IMG/VR virus record: IMGVR_UViG_3300034096_000084
Span: 1 to 31,389 of that record
Reading direction: 5' to 3' (one strand)
DNA length: 31,389 nucleotides
Origin: a virus
Under the pieces are notes generated by a model. The model was not told the origin of the DNA. It worked only from the letters and a program-made list of their open reading frames with translations, and ran no database searches. Below, one piece after another: positions 22,561 through 29,432 of the stretch; position 1 is the first letter of the stretch, and every line of letters starts with the position of its first letter. The position numbers and the translations under genes are program-made.

Positions 22561-23512
22561 AATACGCCAGTCGTATTATCCTTCGTGGCCTGTTGTACAA
22601 CAAGGCAAGAAGTATGCGCTCCCTACAACGAAGACATCGAAGACACCTCAACGCGACTATGCGGTTGCAGTCGTCCTTCCCGATATGCAACTCGGATACT
22701 TCCGATCACACGACAACACACTCGAACCCATCCACGACGAGCAAGCCTTAGACGTTGCCCTACAGATTGTTAAACAATCCAAGCCCGACCAAATCGTTCT
22801 AGTCGGTGACAACCTAGACCTGTGCGAGTTCGGCAAATACAGGTACACCCCAGCGTTCGCACGAACCACCCAAGCAGCAATAGACCGTGCGAGCCAGCTG
22901 TGCGCACAACTCCGCAAACTAGCCCCAGACGCTCGAATCGTTTGGATCGCAGGCAACCATGAGGAACGGCTCGGCAACTTCATCCTTGACGGTGCAGGTG
23001 CAGCGTTCGGGTTGAGGCGAGGACTCAGGCCTGAAGAGTGGCCTGTGATGTCGGTGCCATATCTCTGCAACCTTGACGACTATGACGTGGAGTATCTGCC
23101 TGGATACCCGACGGGAGCGCATTGGATCAACCAACGACTTCATGTCATTCATGGTGACAAGGTTGCATCCGGTGGATCAACCGCCCATAAATATCTCGCA
23201 ACCGTGAAAACCTCAGTCATCTACGGTCACATCCACCGACGAGAATGGGCTGAACGAACTAGGGACGACCACGATGGCGCGAGAACTATCCTTGCTGCAT
23301 CGCCTGGTTGCTTGGCGCGCATCGATGGTGCTGTTCCTTCAACTCGTGGAGGACATGACTTGGATGGTCGCCCGTTGTATCGAGCGGAAGACTGGCAACA
23401 AGGCTTGAGTGTGGTTGAGTACATACCTGGTGACGGGGAGTTCAACCTAGAAATGATTCCAATTAGAGATGGATGGGCAAGATGGCGCGGGAGGGATTAT
23501 GTCGCACGATGA
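22544..23512 (+). CDS. Calcineurin-like metallophosphoesterase
   Basis: 322 residues with the full set of two-metal phosphoesterase motifs: DMQ (D47), GDNLD (D89), GNHE (N138, H139), HGDK (H202) and GHIH (H228, H230). Members include nucleases and cyclic-nucleotide or other phosphodiesterases. In actinophages such genes are common, but their substrate is usually unknown. It overlaps the HTH gene by 17 bases and the following small gene by 14, suggesting a three-gene unit. Confidence 0.9.
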   Translation: MSLLNEIRQSYYPSWPVVQQGKKYALPTTKTSKTPQRDYAVAVVLPDMQLGYFRSHDNTLEPIHDEQALDVALQIVKQSKPDQIVLVGDNLDLCEFGKYRYTPAFARTTQAAIDRASQLCAQLRKLAPDARIVWIAGNHEERLGNFILDGAGAAFGLRRGLRPEEWPVMSVPYLCNLDDYDVEYLPGYPTGAHWINQRLHVIHGDKVASGGSTAHKYLATVKTSVIYGHIHRREWAERTRDDHDGARTILAASPGCLARIDGAVPSTRGGHDLDGRPLYRAEDWQQGLSVVEYIPGDGEFNLEMIPIRDGWARWRGRDYVAR

Positions 23513-23786
23513 AATGAGAACGATGGTTGTGGTGAGATGGCATGATGCTCATTCTGCAACCGACACTTGGACACCGATAGACGACATCGGAACTGACCCC
23601 TGTGAGGTCGTTAGCTGTGGGTTTCTGCTACCGATTTCTGATGGTGGCAAAGAAGACCACATCACCATATTCCAATCAAAGACTGACGCTGATGACGTTG
23701 ACGGGGTTTTATGTATCCCAGTTGCTATGGTTCAAGACATGAAAGTCATGACCAAAAACATCCCAGGCTTAGCTCCAAGCAAGTAG
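23499..23786 (+). CDS. Small conserved-type phage protein of unknown function
   Basis: 95 residues from ATG 23499 (GGGAGGG just upstream). Beta-rich: a strand TMVVVRWHDAH near the N-terminus, a Trp-Thr-Pro turn, VVSCGFLLPISDGG in the middle, and a closing Ile-Pro-x-x-Met-Val helix. Short proteins of this plan, with a Val-x-Trp-x-Asp-Ala start and a central Gly-Phe-Leu, are found in many aquatic phages and have no known role. It is the last gene before a hairpin. Confidence 0.55.
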   Translation: MSHDEMRTMVVVRWHDAHSATDTWTPIDDIGTDPCEVVSCGFLLPISDGGKEDHITIFQSKTDADDVDGVLCIPVAMVQDMKVMTKNIPGLAPSK

Positions 23787-23832
23787 ACTAAACCTCGGAT
23801 CGTTCGCCCGCCTTCATTGGGCTTGAACATCC

Positions 23833-23860
23833 CGCACACCTCCCCCTCCTTGGGTGTGCG
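23833..23860 (+). terminator. Hairpin terminator between phosphoesterase and transglycosylase units
   Basis: CGCACACC (23833-23840) pairs with GGTGTGCG (23853-23860) across a 12-base pyrimidine-rich loop. ATATATAT rather than a T-run follows. It lies in the 104-bp gap 23787-23890 and probably ends the previous unit. No convincing promoter is visible after it. Confidence 0.55.
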
Positions 23861-23890
23861 ATATATATCGGACAAACGGAAGGAAACAAC

Positions 23891-24361
23891 TTGCACATAA
23901 TCACAGCAAGCCTCATCGCCCTATCAACCCTCCTCGCAGGCACCGCCTACACGAGCCAACCAAAACCCACCCAAACCCACCCAGCCACCCAAACCCAACT
24001 ACCCCGTGAACCGATGCCAACCGTCATCGAGATACTGCCTGCGGGAGTCCCCAAAGACAAGACGAAGCGATGCCCACAATGGGAACCCAAGTTCGCTCAA
24101 CACGGCCTACCTGTTAAGACGTTCTCCTATATCGCTTGGCGTGAGTCGCGATGCCGAATTAAAGCCCACAATACGACACTCAACCGGGACAAAAGCCAAG
24201 ACCTCGGACTTGTCCAAATCAACTCCAGCTGGAAAACCGTGACATCCAAAGTATGCAAATCCCCATACGGAGATTTGACTGTTCTGTTCAACGTGGACTG
24301 CAACCTGAAGGTAGCCAAATATCTTTACGACAATGGCGGTCTAGGTCATTGGAGTTTGTGA
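23891..24361 (+). CDS. Secreted lysozyme-like lytic transglycosylase
   Basis: 156 residues from TTG 23891 (GGAAGGAAAC upstream). An N-terminal signal sequence or anchor (about residues 3-20) is followed by a Pro/Thr/Gln linker and an SLT/lysozyme-like domain: YIAWRESRC with the likely catalytic Glu85, and GLVQINSSW (106-114), the usual companion motif. Cys61, Cys88, Cys122 and Cys137 could form disulphides. It should cleave glycan strands of peptidoglycan, complementing the M15 peptidase. As an exported enzyme it could act without the holin, either at lysis or on wall structure during infection. Confidence 0.8.
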   Translation: MHIITASLIALSTLLAGTAYTSQPKPTQTHPATQTQLPREPMPTVIEILPAGVPKDKTKRCPQWEPKFAQHGLPVKTFSYIAWRESRCRIKAHNTTLNRDKSQDLGLVQINSSWKTVTSKVCKSPYGDLTVLFNVDCNLKVAKYLYDNGGLGHWSL

Positions 24362-24421
24362 CCATCCACCACATCGCTCCAGTCTTGTCCTAATCTCATG
24401 AATGACCCAAAGGAGGGCATC

Positions 24422-24703
24422 ATGACAAACAGACAAAAGCAAGCAGCAGTCGGGATAGGTATGGCGATTATGTGGGGTTTCTGGTTGTTACCAACAGCCG
24501 AAGACCTACCAGACGCGCAACCAGCAACCTCGCTCGAATGGAAACTATTCTTCGTACTCAACTTCGTTGCGATCATCTACATCCACATTCTGAATGTGCG
24601 TGAACATCAACGACAGCTCCGAATCGAAGCACAGGAACGCCATTGGCAACGCATGGAAACCCGTGCTCGTTACAACCATCCAACCAACCGTGACTACCAA
24701 TGA
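24422..24703 (+). CDS. Small membrane protein, unknown
   Basis: 93 residues from ATG 24422, chosen because AAGGAGG precedes it at the right distance. Two hydrophobic segments (about residues 8-24 and 42-60) and a strongly charged C-terminal tail with Arg/Gln/Glu/His. No family recognised. Its stop region overlaps the WhiB gene as ATGA, so the two are probably co-translated. Confidence 0.65.
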   Translation: MTNRQKQAAVGIGMAIMWGFWLLPTAEDLPDAQPATSLEWKLFFVLNFVAIIYIHILNVREHQRQLRIEAQERHWQRMETRARYNHPTNRDYQ

Positions 24704-25002
24704 GCAGCGGTCATGTCGTAGACATGTGGTCAGATGGTGACAACACCTTCAGACCACAACGCCCAGACTGGCAAGAAATGGCAAGATGCCGAGGCGAAAC
24801 CGAACTCTTCTTCAACGAAGGCTCACCTCACGCAATCGCTGATGCGAAACTGTTTTGTGCTGGTTGCAACGTGCGTCGCATCTGTCTCAAGTTTGCGTTA
24901 GACAACGACGAGGTAGGCATCTGGGGTGGTACGACTACGATGGAGCGTCAAAGGTTGAAACGGTCTAGGAGGCGTACAGGTGACATCATCGCAGAAGCGT
25001 AA
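24700..25002 (+). CDS. WhiB-family transcriptional regulator
   Basis: 100 residues with the WhiB signature: Cys30, then C53-x2-C56-x5-C62 (iron-sulphur ligands), GIWGG at 73-77, and a basic Arg/Lys-rich C-terminus that contacts DNA. WhiB proteins are confined to actinobacteria and their phages and act with the host sigma factor to adjust transcription. This is the strongest single indication of the host phylum. In phages they may redirect host promoters or block host WhiB function. It lies between a membrane protein gene and a nuclease gene in overlapping series. Confidence 0.93.
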   Translation: MSSGHVVDMWSDGDNTFRPQRPDWQEMARCRGETELFFNEGSPHAIADAKLFCAGCNVRRICLKFALDNDEVGIWGGTTTMERQRLKRSRRRTGDIIAEA

Positions 25003-25348
25003 AGGTTCCGCAGCAGAGTTAGCGGTTGCGAAATGGTTGCGCAAACTTGGCTGGATTCACGCCGAACGCAGTCGTGTCGGATGGACAGATGACCGAGGCG
25101 ATATTGACGGCATGCCTGGAGTCTGCATCGAAGTTAAGAATGAGAAGCGGATTGACTTGCCAGGCTATTTGCGTGAGCTTGAAGTTGAGATGGCGAACGC
25201 TATGGCATGGACTGGCGCGGTCATTGTTAAACGTCGAGGTTCAACGAATGTCGATGATTGGTATGCGGTGATGCCTGCGAAGGTGTGGGGAGAACTACTC
25301 CTTATGCTTGACAAACCAACTCAAAACCCTGTTACACCCACCCCGTAG
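24980..25348 (+). CDS. Holliday-junction-resolvase-like PD-(D/E)xK nuclease
   Basis: 122 residues from GTG 24980 (AGGAGG upstream), overlapping whiB by 23 bases. Nuclease pattern: Glu13 in the first helix, GDIDG with D41, then Glu51-Val-Lys53 (the ExK), followed by a helix with Leu-Pro-Gly-Tyr-Leu and a strand AVIVKRRG. This plan fits archaeal Hjc/phage resolvase-like proteins that cut branched DNA before packaging or during recombination. The substrate is inferred. Confidence 0.75.
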   Translation: MTSSQKRKGSAAELAVAKWLRKLGWIHAERSRVGWTDDRGDIDGMPGVCIEVKNEKRIDLPGYLRELEVEMANAMAWTGAVIVKRRGSTNVDDWYAVMPAKVWGELLLMLDKPTQNPVTPTP

Positions 25349-25386
25349 AAGTAATGCTTGACAAAGCAATTCAACCTGCTACTGTC
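25304..25386 (+). repeat. Two imperfect repeats with TTGACA, possible promoter or operator
   Basis: ATGCTTGACAAA occurs at 25304-25315 and again at 25354-25365, exactly 50 bases apart, each followed by similar CAA-N-TCAA sequence. Each copy contains a consensus -35 hexamer TTGACA, but I see no good -10 at the right distance. The second copy is in the 78-bp gap before the Cas4/RecB-like gene. This may be a promoter of non-standard type, or paired sites for a regulator such as the WhiB or HTH proteins. Confidence 0.4.
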
Positions 25387-25426
25387 AAACCACAACCCAT
25401 AATTCCCAAGCTTAGGAGGCCTGCGA

Positions 25427-26566
25427 ATGTCAACATCAGACGAGTTCAGTTTATTAGCGGAAGCACCAAAAGACCGTTGGGGTCGCTACAAAATTAGTGA
25501 TCCAGCAACAGGAAAAGAACGTGGCTACACACGGGTCACAACAATCGCAAAAGTGTTGGACGATTCATCGTCACTTGCTGATTGGAAAACGAGGATGGCA
25601 ATCACCGGCATCGTTCAACGAGCCGATCTGCTTGCTCAAGCATCAACATCACTCGATGATCGAAGCCGACTCAACAAAATTGCAAACGATGCTATTGAAG
25701 CAGCGGGTGCATACAGTCGCGCCAACCTCGGTACAGCACTTCACTCCATCACACAGCAACTAGACCTTGGCATGAAGCCACAAGTACTCGAAGGTTTGAA
25801 GGCTGATATTGAAACCTATGTCGCATCAATCGCAGCGTGGGACTTTGGTATGCGCAAAGAATGGATTGAAGTTCTGCTTATCAACGACGAGTTTGAATAC
25901 GCTGGTACAGCAGACCGAATCGTCACTACCCGTGACGGCAAAATCTGCATCTTTGACCTAAAGACTGGAACAGACCTGTCGTACTCGTTCGGTTCAATCG
26001 CAGTACAGCTTGCGATGTATGCCAACGCAGACTGGATTTACGACTGGAAAACAGGCGAACGCACAGCACTCCCAGCAGGCTTAGACATGAAAGAAGGCAT
26101 CATCTGCCATCTTCCAGCTGGCGAAGCAACCTGCAAGTTCTACACAGTAGACCTTGAAGCAGGATGGGAAGCAGCGAAGATGTCGTTCGCAACCCGCGAC
26201 TGGCGTAAGCGTAAAGACCTGTTTAAGCCATACACGTTCTCTGACGAGAAGCGGAGAGTCGTCGAGCCTGTGGTGAATCCGACACCACAGGCAGACGATG
26301 CCTCATCCCTAGCCCTCACAACCCGTCAGGACTGGATGAAGGCTCGCATCTCGGCACTACCCAAAGAAGCACAGAAGCTACTGATTTTGATGTGGCCTGA
26401 TGATGTGCCGAAGTTGCAGAACTGCACACAGGAGCAGATTGACAAACTGATTGCAGCGATCACAACGGTTGAGGCTGAGCATTCGGCACCATTCTTTGAC
26501 CCTGACCCAGCGATGAAGAAGGCAGTCAAACGGAAGCTCAAAGCATTCGAGGAGGCTGCGAAATGA
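25427..26566 (+). CDS. Cas4/RecB-like PD-(D/E)xK exonuclease
   Basis: 379 residues. N-terminal helices lead to GTALHSITQ (H106), then YAGTADRIV (D163), ICIFDLKTG (D177 and K179) and a Gln-Leu-Ala-Met-Tyr helix (Q194, Y198). This order of His, Asp, DxK and QxxxY is the RecB/Cas4-type nuclease core. The C-terminal ~110 residues are a helical extension. It probably trims DNA ends for recombination-dependent replication with the SSB-like protein downstream. AGGAGG precedes ATG 25427. No CRISPR repeats or other Cas genes are present, so a CRISPR role is unlikely. Confidence 0.82.
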   Translation: MSTSDEFSLLAEAPKDRWGRYKISDPATGKERGYTRVTTIAKVLDDSSSLADWKTRMAITGIVQRADLLAQASTSLDDRSRLNKIANDAIEAAGAYSRANLGTALHSITQQLDLGMKPQVLEGLKADIETYVASIAAWDFGMRKEWIEVLLINDEFEYAGTADRIVTTRDGKICIFDLKTGTDLSYSFGSIAVQLAMYANADWIYDWKTGERTALPAGLDMKEGIICHLPAGEATCKFYTVDLEAGWEAAKMSFATRDWRKRKDLFKPYTFSDEKRRVVEPVVNPTPQADDASSLALTTRQDWMKARISALPKEAQKLLILMWPDDVPKLQNCTQEQIDKLIAAITTVEAEHSAPFFDPDPAMKKAVKRKLKAFEEAAK

Positions 26567-26988
26567 ACGCCATTGAGGGTCGTGACCTAGATCAGCCTGG
26601 CGATGACCAAGCGGTCACCTATATTCGTGAACGACTCAACGGCATCGAAGGTGCTGATAGGGCAAGAATGGCGATGCTTATCACGCAAGCCGAACTTGCT
26701 GGACGCAGCATCAGCCTCAAAGAAACAAAATCTCTTCGAAGGTTTGAAATCGCCAGAGGGTTATTCCTTCTGTTCGACTCAGGCCAATTCGATGAAGACT
26801 TGGTGAAGGACATCTGTTCCCAAATCACCTCGCAAAAATACACAAAACCAGGTGAAGCACTTGCCAACCTTGACGTGAAACAAGCACAGCGTTTCGCTAA
26901 CGCTTGTCACGGCATAGCACGGGACTTGCTGAACCTGATCTATATCCCAGAAACCAATCAATTCCACATAGAGGAGCAAGCATCATGA
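26563..26988 (+). CDS. Unknown helical protein between nuclease and SSB-like genes
   Basis: 141 residues, almost entirely helical by pattern, with an acidic start, a Arg-Ala-Arg-Met-Ala-Met-Leu-Ile helix and an acidic end. No domain recognised. ATGA overlaps on both sides lock it between the nuclease and the SSB-like protein, so a role in recombination or replication is likely but unproven. Confidence 0.65.
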   Translation: MNAIEGRDLDQPGDDQAVTYIRERLNGIEGADRARMAMLITQAELAGRSISLKETKSLRRFEIARGLFLLFDSGQFDEDLVKDICSQITSQKYTKPGEALANLDVKQAQRFANACHGIARDLLNLIYIPETNQFHIEEQAS

Positions 26989-27383
26989 CAGACATATTCC
27001 TATCCGAAGGCGGGAACAAGTATCCCGCTTTGAAGTTTGAGAATGTCAACGACACCCACAGCGGAACCGTAATCGAAGTAAAAAAACTCGAAGACCGTTC
27101 ACCTGATGGAACAGTAAAAACTTGGGACAATGGCGACGTGCGATACGTCTTCGTATTCACCATGAACACAGCCGACGGCATCTCAAATCTTTGGGCGCGT
27201 GGAGGAATGGTGAAGGCCATTCGTGAAGCAGCTCAAGCCATCGGAGCAACCACAATGGTTGGAACGAAACTGACCGTTAAGTACACCGGTGATGGCGAAA
27301 AGAAAAAAGGCTTCAACGCACCCAAGTTGTACAAGGCCAAGGTTGAGCCAGCCGTGAAGGATGACTCAGAATCAATGTGGTAA
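26985..27383 (+). CDS. Single-stranded DNA-binding-like protein
   Basis: 132 residues from ATG 26985 (GAGGAG upstream). An OB-fold-like series of strands: YPALKF, HSGTVIEVKKLE, then RYVFVFTMNT, Gly-Thr-Lys-Leu-Thr-Val-Lys-Tyr-Thr-Gly-Asp-Gly and a Lys-rich segment. The C-terminal tail DDSESMW is acidic and ends in an aromatic residue, like the protein-interaction tail of bacterial SSBs. Neighbours are a recombination nuclease and replication genes. I infer that it coats single strands during phage DNA synthesis. Confidence 0.65.
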   Translation: MTDIFLSEGGNKYPALKFENVNDTHSGTVIEVKKLEDRSPDGTVKTWDNGDVRYVFVFTMNTADGISNLWARGGMVKAIREAAQAIGATTMVGTKLTVKYTGDGEKKKGFNAPKLYKAKVEPAVKDDSESMW

Positions 27384-27402
27384 ATCCACATCAATAAATC
27401 GT

Positions 27403-27455
27403 GACAGGTTGGGTATCGAGCGACCCCCATCGCCCCCTGCGGTACCCAACCTGTC
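27403..27455 (+). terminator. Long inverted repeat after the SSB-like gene
   Basis: GACAGGTTGGGTA (27403-27415) is perfectly complementary to TACCCAACCTGTC (27443-27455); the stem can extend by a T-G and a G-C pair. The 27-base loop is C-rich. It fills most of the gap 27384-27480. There is no T-run, so it may be a terminator, an mRNA stabiliser or a site read as DNA by a protein. Confidence 0.55.
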
Positions 27456-27480
27456 GCACTTATCTAAACCAGGAGAACAA

Positions 27481-27612
27481 GTGACTATCCAAGACCTAAA
27501 GAACGCAATAGCGTTTCTTGAGAAAAGTTTCGTCGGTCAAGGTGACCAAGAACGACTCTTCAAAACCATTGAAGCACTCAAAATTGAAATTGCTAGGAGG
27601 CAAAAGAAATGA
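27481..27612 (+). CDS. Small helical protein
   Basis: 43 residues from GTG 27481, which is preceded by CAGGAG at a good distance; earlier starts in the frame lie inside the inverted repeat region. Pattern suggests two helices (Lys-Asn-Ala-Ile-Ala-Phe-Leu-Glu and Glu-Ala-Leu-Lys-Ile-Glu-Ile-Ala). Unknown function. Stop overlaps the next start as ATGA. Confidence 0.6.
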   Translation: MTIQDLKNAIAFLEKSFVGQGDQERLFKTIEALKIEIARRQKK

Positions 27613-27818
27613 TTGACATTAACCAGTTCGCAGAGTTAGAGCTGCGAGTCAACGACCTACAGAACGCCCTCGCACGGGTAACAGAGGAACGAGACAACCT
27701 CAAAGACGTATCAGACTCACTCTTCCGAGAACTCGAATCCTGTCGAGTAACACTCACCCAAGCAAACTCAGACATCTCACGCCTACGCATCTACCTAGCC
27801 CAAGGAGCCGAACTGTAA
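27609..27818 (+). CDS. Small coiled-coil protein
   Basis: 69 residues with heptad-like Leu/Val spacing over most of its length and many Glu/Arg pairs, suggesting a dimeric coiled coil. AGGAGG lies about ten bases before ATG 27609. No family recognised. It overlaps neighbours by four bases and one base. Confidence 0.6.
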   Translation: MIDINQFAELELRVNDLQNALARVTEERDNLKDVSDSLFRELESCRVTLTQANSDISRLRIYLAQGAEL

Positions 27819-28036
27819 TGGACGCTCGAAGCTTCATCGCTGGCGTACTCACCTCAACCCTTCTAACCTGCACCGCATTATTCATTGGAGGTTGGATGGC
27901 AACAAACGCTAAAGAAGATGCGTGTGCAAAGTTTGGTGCAGCAATCGGTGAGCAGACCAAGTTCATCACGTTCGGTTTAACCGAAAGCAAATGCTTTACC
28001 ACCATCAACGGACAATGGACGGATGTGAACCCATGA
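27818..28036 (+). CDS. Small exported or membrane protein
   Basis: 72 residues. One hydrophobic N-terminal segment (about residues 6-27, containing Thr/Cys/Leu/Phe and ending Gly-Gly-Trp-Met-Ala) is followed by a hydrophilic domain with Cys36 and Cys59, which could pair outside the membrane. Starts in a TAATG overlap. Function unknown. Confidence 0.6.
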   Translation: MDARSFIAGVLTSTLLTCTALFIGGWMATNAKEDACAKFGAAIGEQTKFITFGLTESKCFTTINGQWTDVNP

Positions 28037-28221
28037 ACCCAATGATTCTCTCCGACAAAGTTGCGGAAATGATTAAAGACCTAGAAGTCGAGGTCGGTAT
28101 CAAAGAGGTTGCACTCAACTCAGCGATGCGACGCATCAACGAACTCAAGAACCAAGTTGAAGAACTGCTCATAGAAAACGACGAACTGAGGGAGACAATC
28201 CGTGACTACGGAAATCGGTAA
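28033..28221 (+). CDS. Small coiled-coil protein
   Basis: 62 residues from ATG 28033 (ATGA overlap with the previous stop). Strong heptad pattern from about residue 10 to 55 (Ile-Asn-Glu-Leu-Lys-Asn-Gln-Val-Glu-Glu-Leu-Leu and following). The second coiled-coil gene in this run; it resembles the 27609 and 28441 products in plan but not in close sequence. Unknown. Confidence 0.6.
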   Translation: MNPMILSDKVAEMIKDLEVEVGIKEVALNSAMRRINELKNQVEELLIENDELRETIRDYGNR

Positions 28222-28444
28222 CTTCCCAGACGCACCCCACACCATCTCAGTACTCACACACCGAGACCAATCAGCGAACTGGGTCGCACACATCGCCAAC
28301 CACGACATCCTCAAAGCCAACGACACCAACGGCCTCTACCTACTCGTCAGCCTTGACGAAGACGGAACAGTCACCATCGCAACCAAACCAGGCAGCGCTT
28401 GGGATGCTCGATGGTCATCACCAATCAAACTGGAACGACGATGA
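28202..28444 (+). CDS. Small beta-rich protein, unknown
   Basis: 80 residues from GTG 28202, with GGGAG about nine bases upstream. Contains a Trp-Val-Ala-His segment, a strand pair LYLLVSLDEDGTVTIAT (about residues 45-61) and a C-terminal Trp-Asp-Ala-Arg-Trp. It overlaps the previous gene by 20 bases and the next by four. No family recognised. Confidence 0.55.
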   Translation: MTTEIGNFPDAPHTISVLTHRDQSANWVAHIANHDILKANDTNGLYLLVSLDEDGTVTIATKPGSAWDARWSSPIKLERR

Positions 28445-28587
28445 CCCGAGACAACGAGTTAGCCCTAGACCTATTCATGCTCGGCTACGAACGCAACGAA
28501 CTCGTACACATGCTCAACGAAGCCAACCAGCTCATCGAATCATTACGCAACGAACTAGAAACACTTAGAGAACAGTTAGGAAAATAA
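28441..28587 (+). CDS. Very small coiled-coil protein
   Basis: 48 residues from ATG 28441 in an ATGA overlap. The second half has a regular Leu/Ile heptad (Leu-Asn-Glu-Ala-Asn-Gln-Leu-Ile-Glu-Ser-Leu). The stop overlaps the next ATG as TAATG. Unknown. Confidence 0.55.
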   Translation: MTRDNELALDLFMLGYERNELVHMLNEANQLIESLRNELETLREQLGK

Positions 28588-28649
28588 TGGAAGCCATGAT
28601 AACTCTCATCATCATCCTGTCAGCCTTCTTCTATTGGTTGACCAGATGA
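28587..28649 (+). CDS. Possible 20-residue membrane peptide
   Basis: ATG 28587 overlaps the previous stop (TAATG), and the TGA at 28647-28649 overlaps the next ATG (28646). The 20-residue product is one hydrophobic segment, MEAMITLIIILSAFFYWLTR, of membrane-spanning length. Short size makes it uncertain; the clean overlaps on both sides are the main support. Confidence 0.4.
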   Translation: MEAMITLIIILSAFFYWLTR

Positions 28650-28816
28650 TCTACCGAGTCCAATGCAACAAATGTGGCTCGATGGTCAGACACGACACAC
28701 AAATCCTTCAAGGCTGCCTCTGCGACCCTGACGCTCCAACGTGGATCGCCATCCAACCGGACGGACGAATGCTCAAGATGAGCCATGCCGATTACACAGT
28801 CTTCGAGCAAGCATGA
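28646..28816 (+). CDS. Small zinc-ribbon-like protein
   Basis: 56 residues from ATG 28646. C7-x2-C10 and C24-x-C26 form a likely metal site, followed by Pro-Thr-Trp and a Pro-Asp-Gly-Arg turn. Small zinc-binding proteins of this size are common in phage early regions. Function unknown. ATGA overlap at the end. Confidence 0.6.
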   Translation: MIYRVQCNKCGSMVRHDTQILQGCLCDPDAPTWIAIQPDGRMLKMSHADYTVFEQA

Positions 28817-28905
28817 GAGTCGCTGAACTCTGTCTCTGCATCCCGCAACCAGTCATCCCTCAAAGCCCGTCATGCGGTGAAAAGATGGATGACTTTGACG
28901 AATGA
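28813..28905 (+). CDS. Possible 30-residue peptide
   Basis: ATG 28813 overlaps the previous stop; TGA at 28903-28905. The product is rich in Cys, Pro and Gln and ends Cys-Gly-Glu-Lys-Met-Asp-Asp-Phe-Asp-Glu. It overlaps the next ORF in another frame. It might be the true start of that protein separated by a frameshift, or a short peptide of its own. Weak support. Confidence 0.3.
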   Translation: MRVAELCLCIPQPVIPQSPSCGEKMDDFDE

Positions 28906-29140
28906 CTATGAAGACCCAATCGCAGAATACATAGAAGCGAGCGCAGAAGGACTCTGCACCGCCTACATTGTCATCGCCAACATCGAACGCATCTCAGGTG
29001 ACCAAACATTCTGGGTCACCACCCTACGCAACCAAACCGCCTCAACCAGCCTCGGCCTACTCGAATCAGCAAGCGCAGCAGAGAAGTATCGGATCGCTAG
29101 GTCGTTCAATAATCGGTATGACGAAGACGACGACGAATAA
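28877..29140 (+). CDS. Small protein with acidic tail, unknown
   Basis: 87 residues if started at GTG 28877, or 83 from ATG 28889 in the same frame. The sequence after residue 9 (Asn-Asp-Tyr-Glu-Asp-Pro-Ile-Ala-Glu-Tyr-Ile-Glu) is a clear helix, followed by strands, a Lys-Tyr-Arg-Ile-Ala-Arg helix and an Asp/Glu tail. No family recognised. Start uncertain. Confidence 0.55.
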   Translation: MKRWMTLTNDYEDPIAEYIEASAEGLCTAYIVIANIERISGDQTFWVTTLRNQTASTSLGLLESASAAEKYRIARSFNNRYDEDDDE

Positions 29141-29178
29141 CAACTACACTCAACAAACTTGAACATCCTTGGAGGGAT

Positions 29179-29430
29179 ATGAAAACTAAAACACGCACAC
29201 GCAACGGATACATCTATCCCGCCACAGCCCTACTCAAACAGTTCCCAGACGACATGTGGGCATCAACAATCGCTGAACATCTTGGCGTTGGTAGAGCTGC
29301 AATCCAAACATGGCGAGAAGGCAACACATGTCTTGACCAATGGCGAGCAGATAAGTATGCGTGTCTGCTGGGGAAACATCCGTCAGAGATTTGGGTCAAC
29401 TGGTTTGATGAAGTGGAGATTGCCTCGTGA
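29179..29430 (+). CDS. Helix-turn-helix DNA-binding protein
   Basis: 83 residues; GGAGG seven bases before ATG 29179. The central segment STIAEHLGVGRAAIQTWREG (about residues 29-48) is a good helix-turn-helix with recognition helix Arg-Ala-Ala-Ile-Gln-Thr-Trp. The following Trp-Arg-Ala-Asp-Lys-Tyr-Ala-Cys helix and His-Pro-Ser-Glu-Ile-Trp resemble Cro/XRE-like small regulators. It is the gene just before the replicase, overlapping a possible GTG start by four bases, so it may control replication or bind the origin. Confidence 0.7.
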   Translation: MKTKTRTRNGYIYPATALLKQFPDDMWASTIAEHLGVGRAAIQTWREGNTCLDQWRADKYACLLGKHPSEIWVNWFDEVEIAS

Positions 29431-29432
29431 CG

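Noticed and set aside
25427-26566. Cas4 as evidence of a phage-borne CRISPR system
   Set aside because: Only the nuclease core is present. There is no cas1, cas2 or repeat array, and the neighbours are replication and recombination genes.
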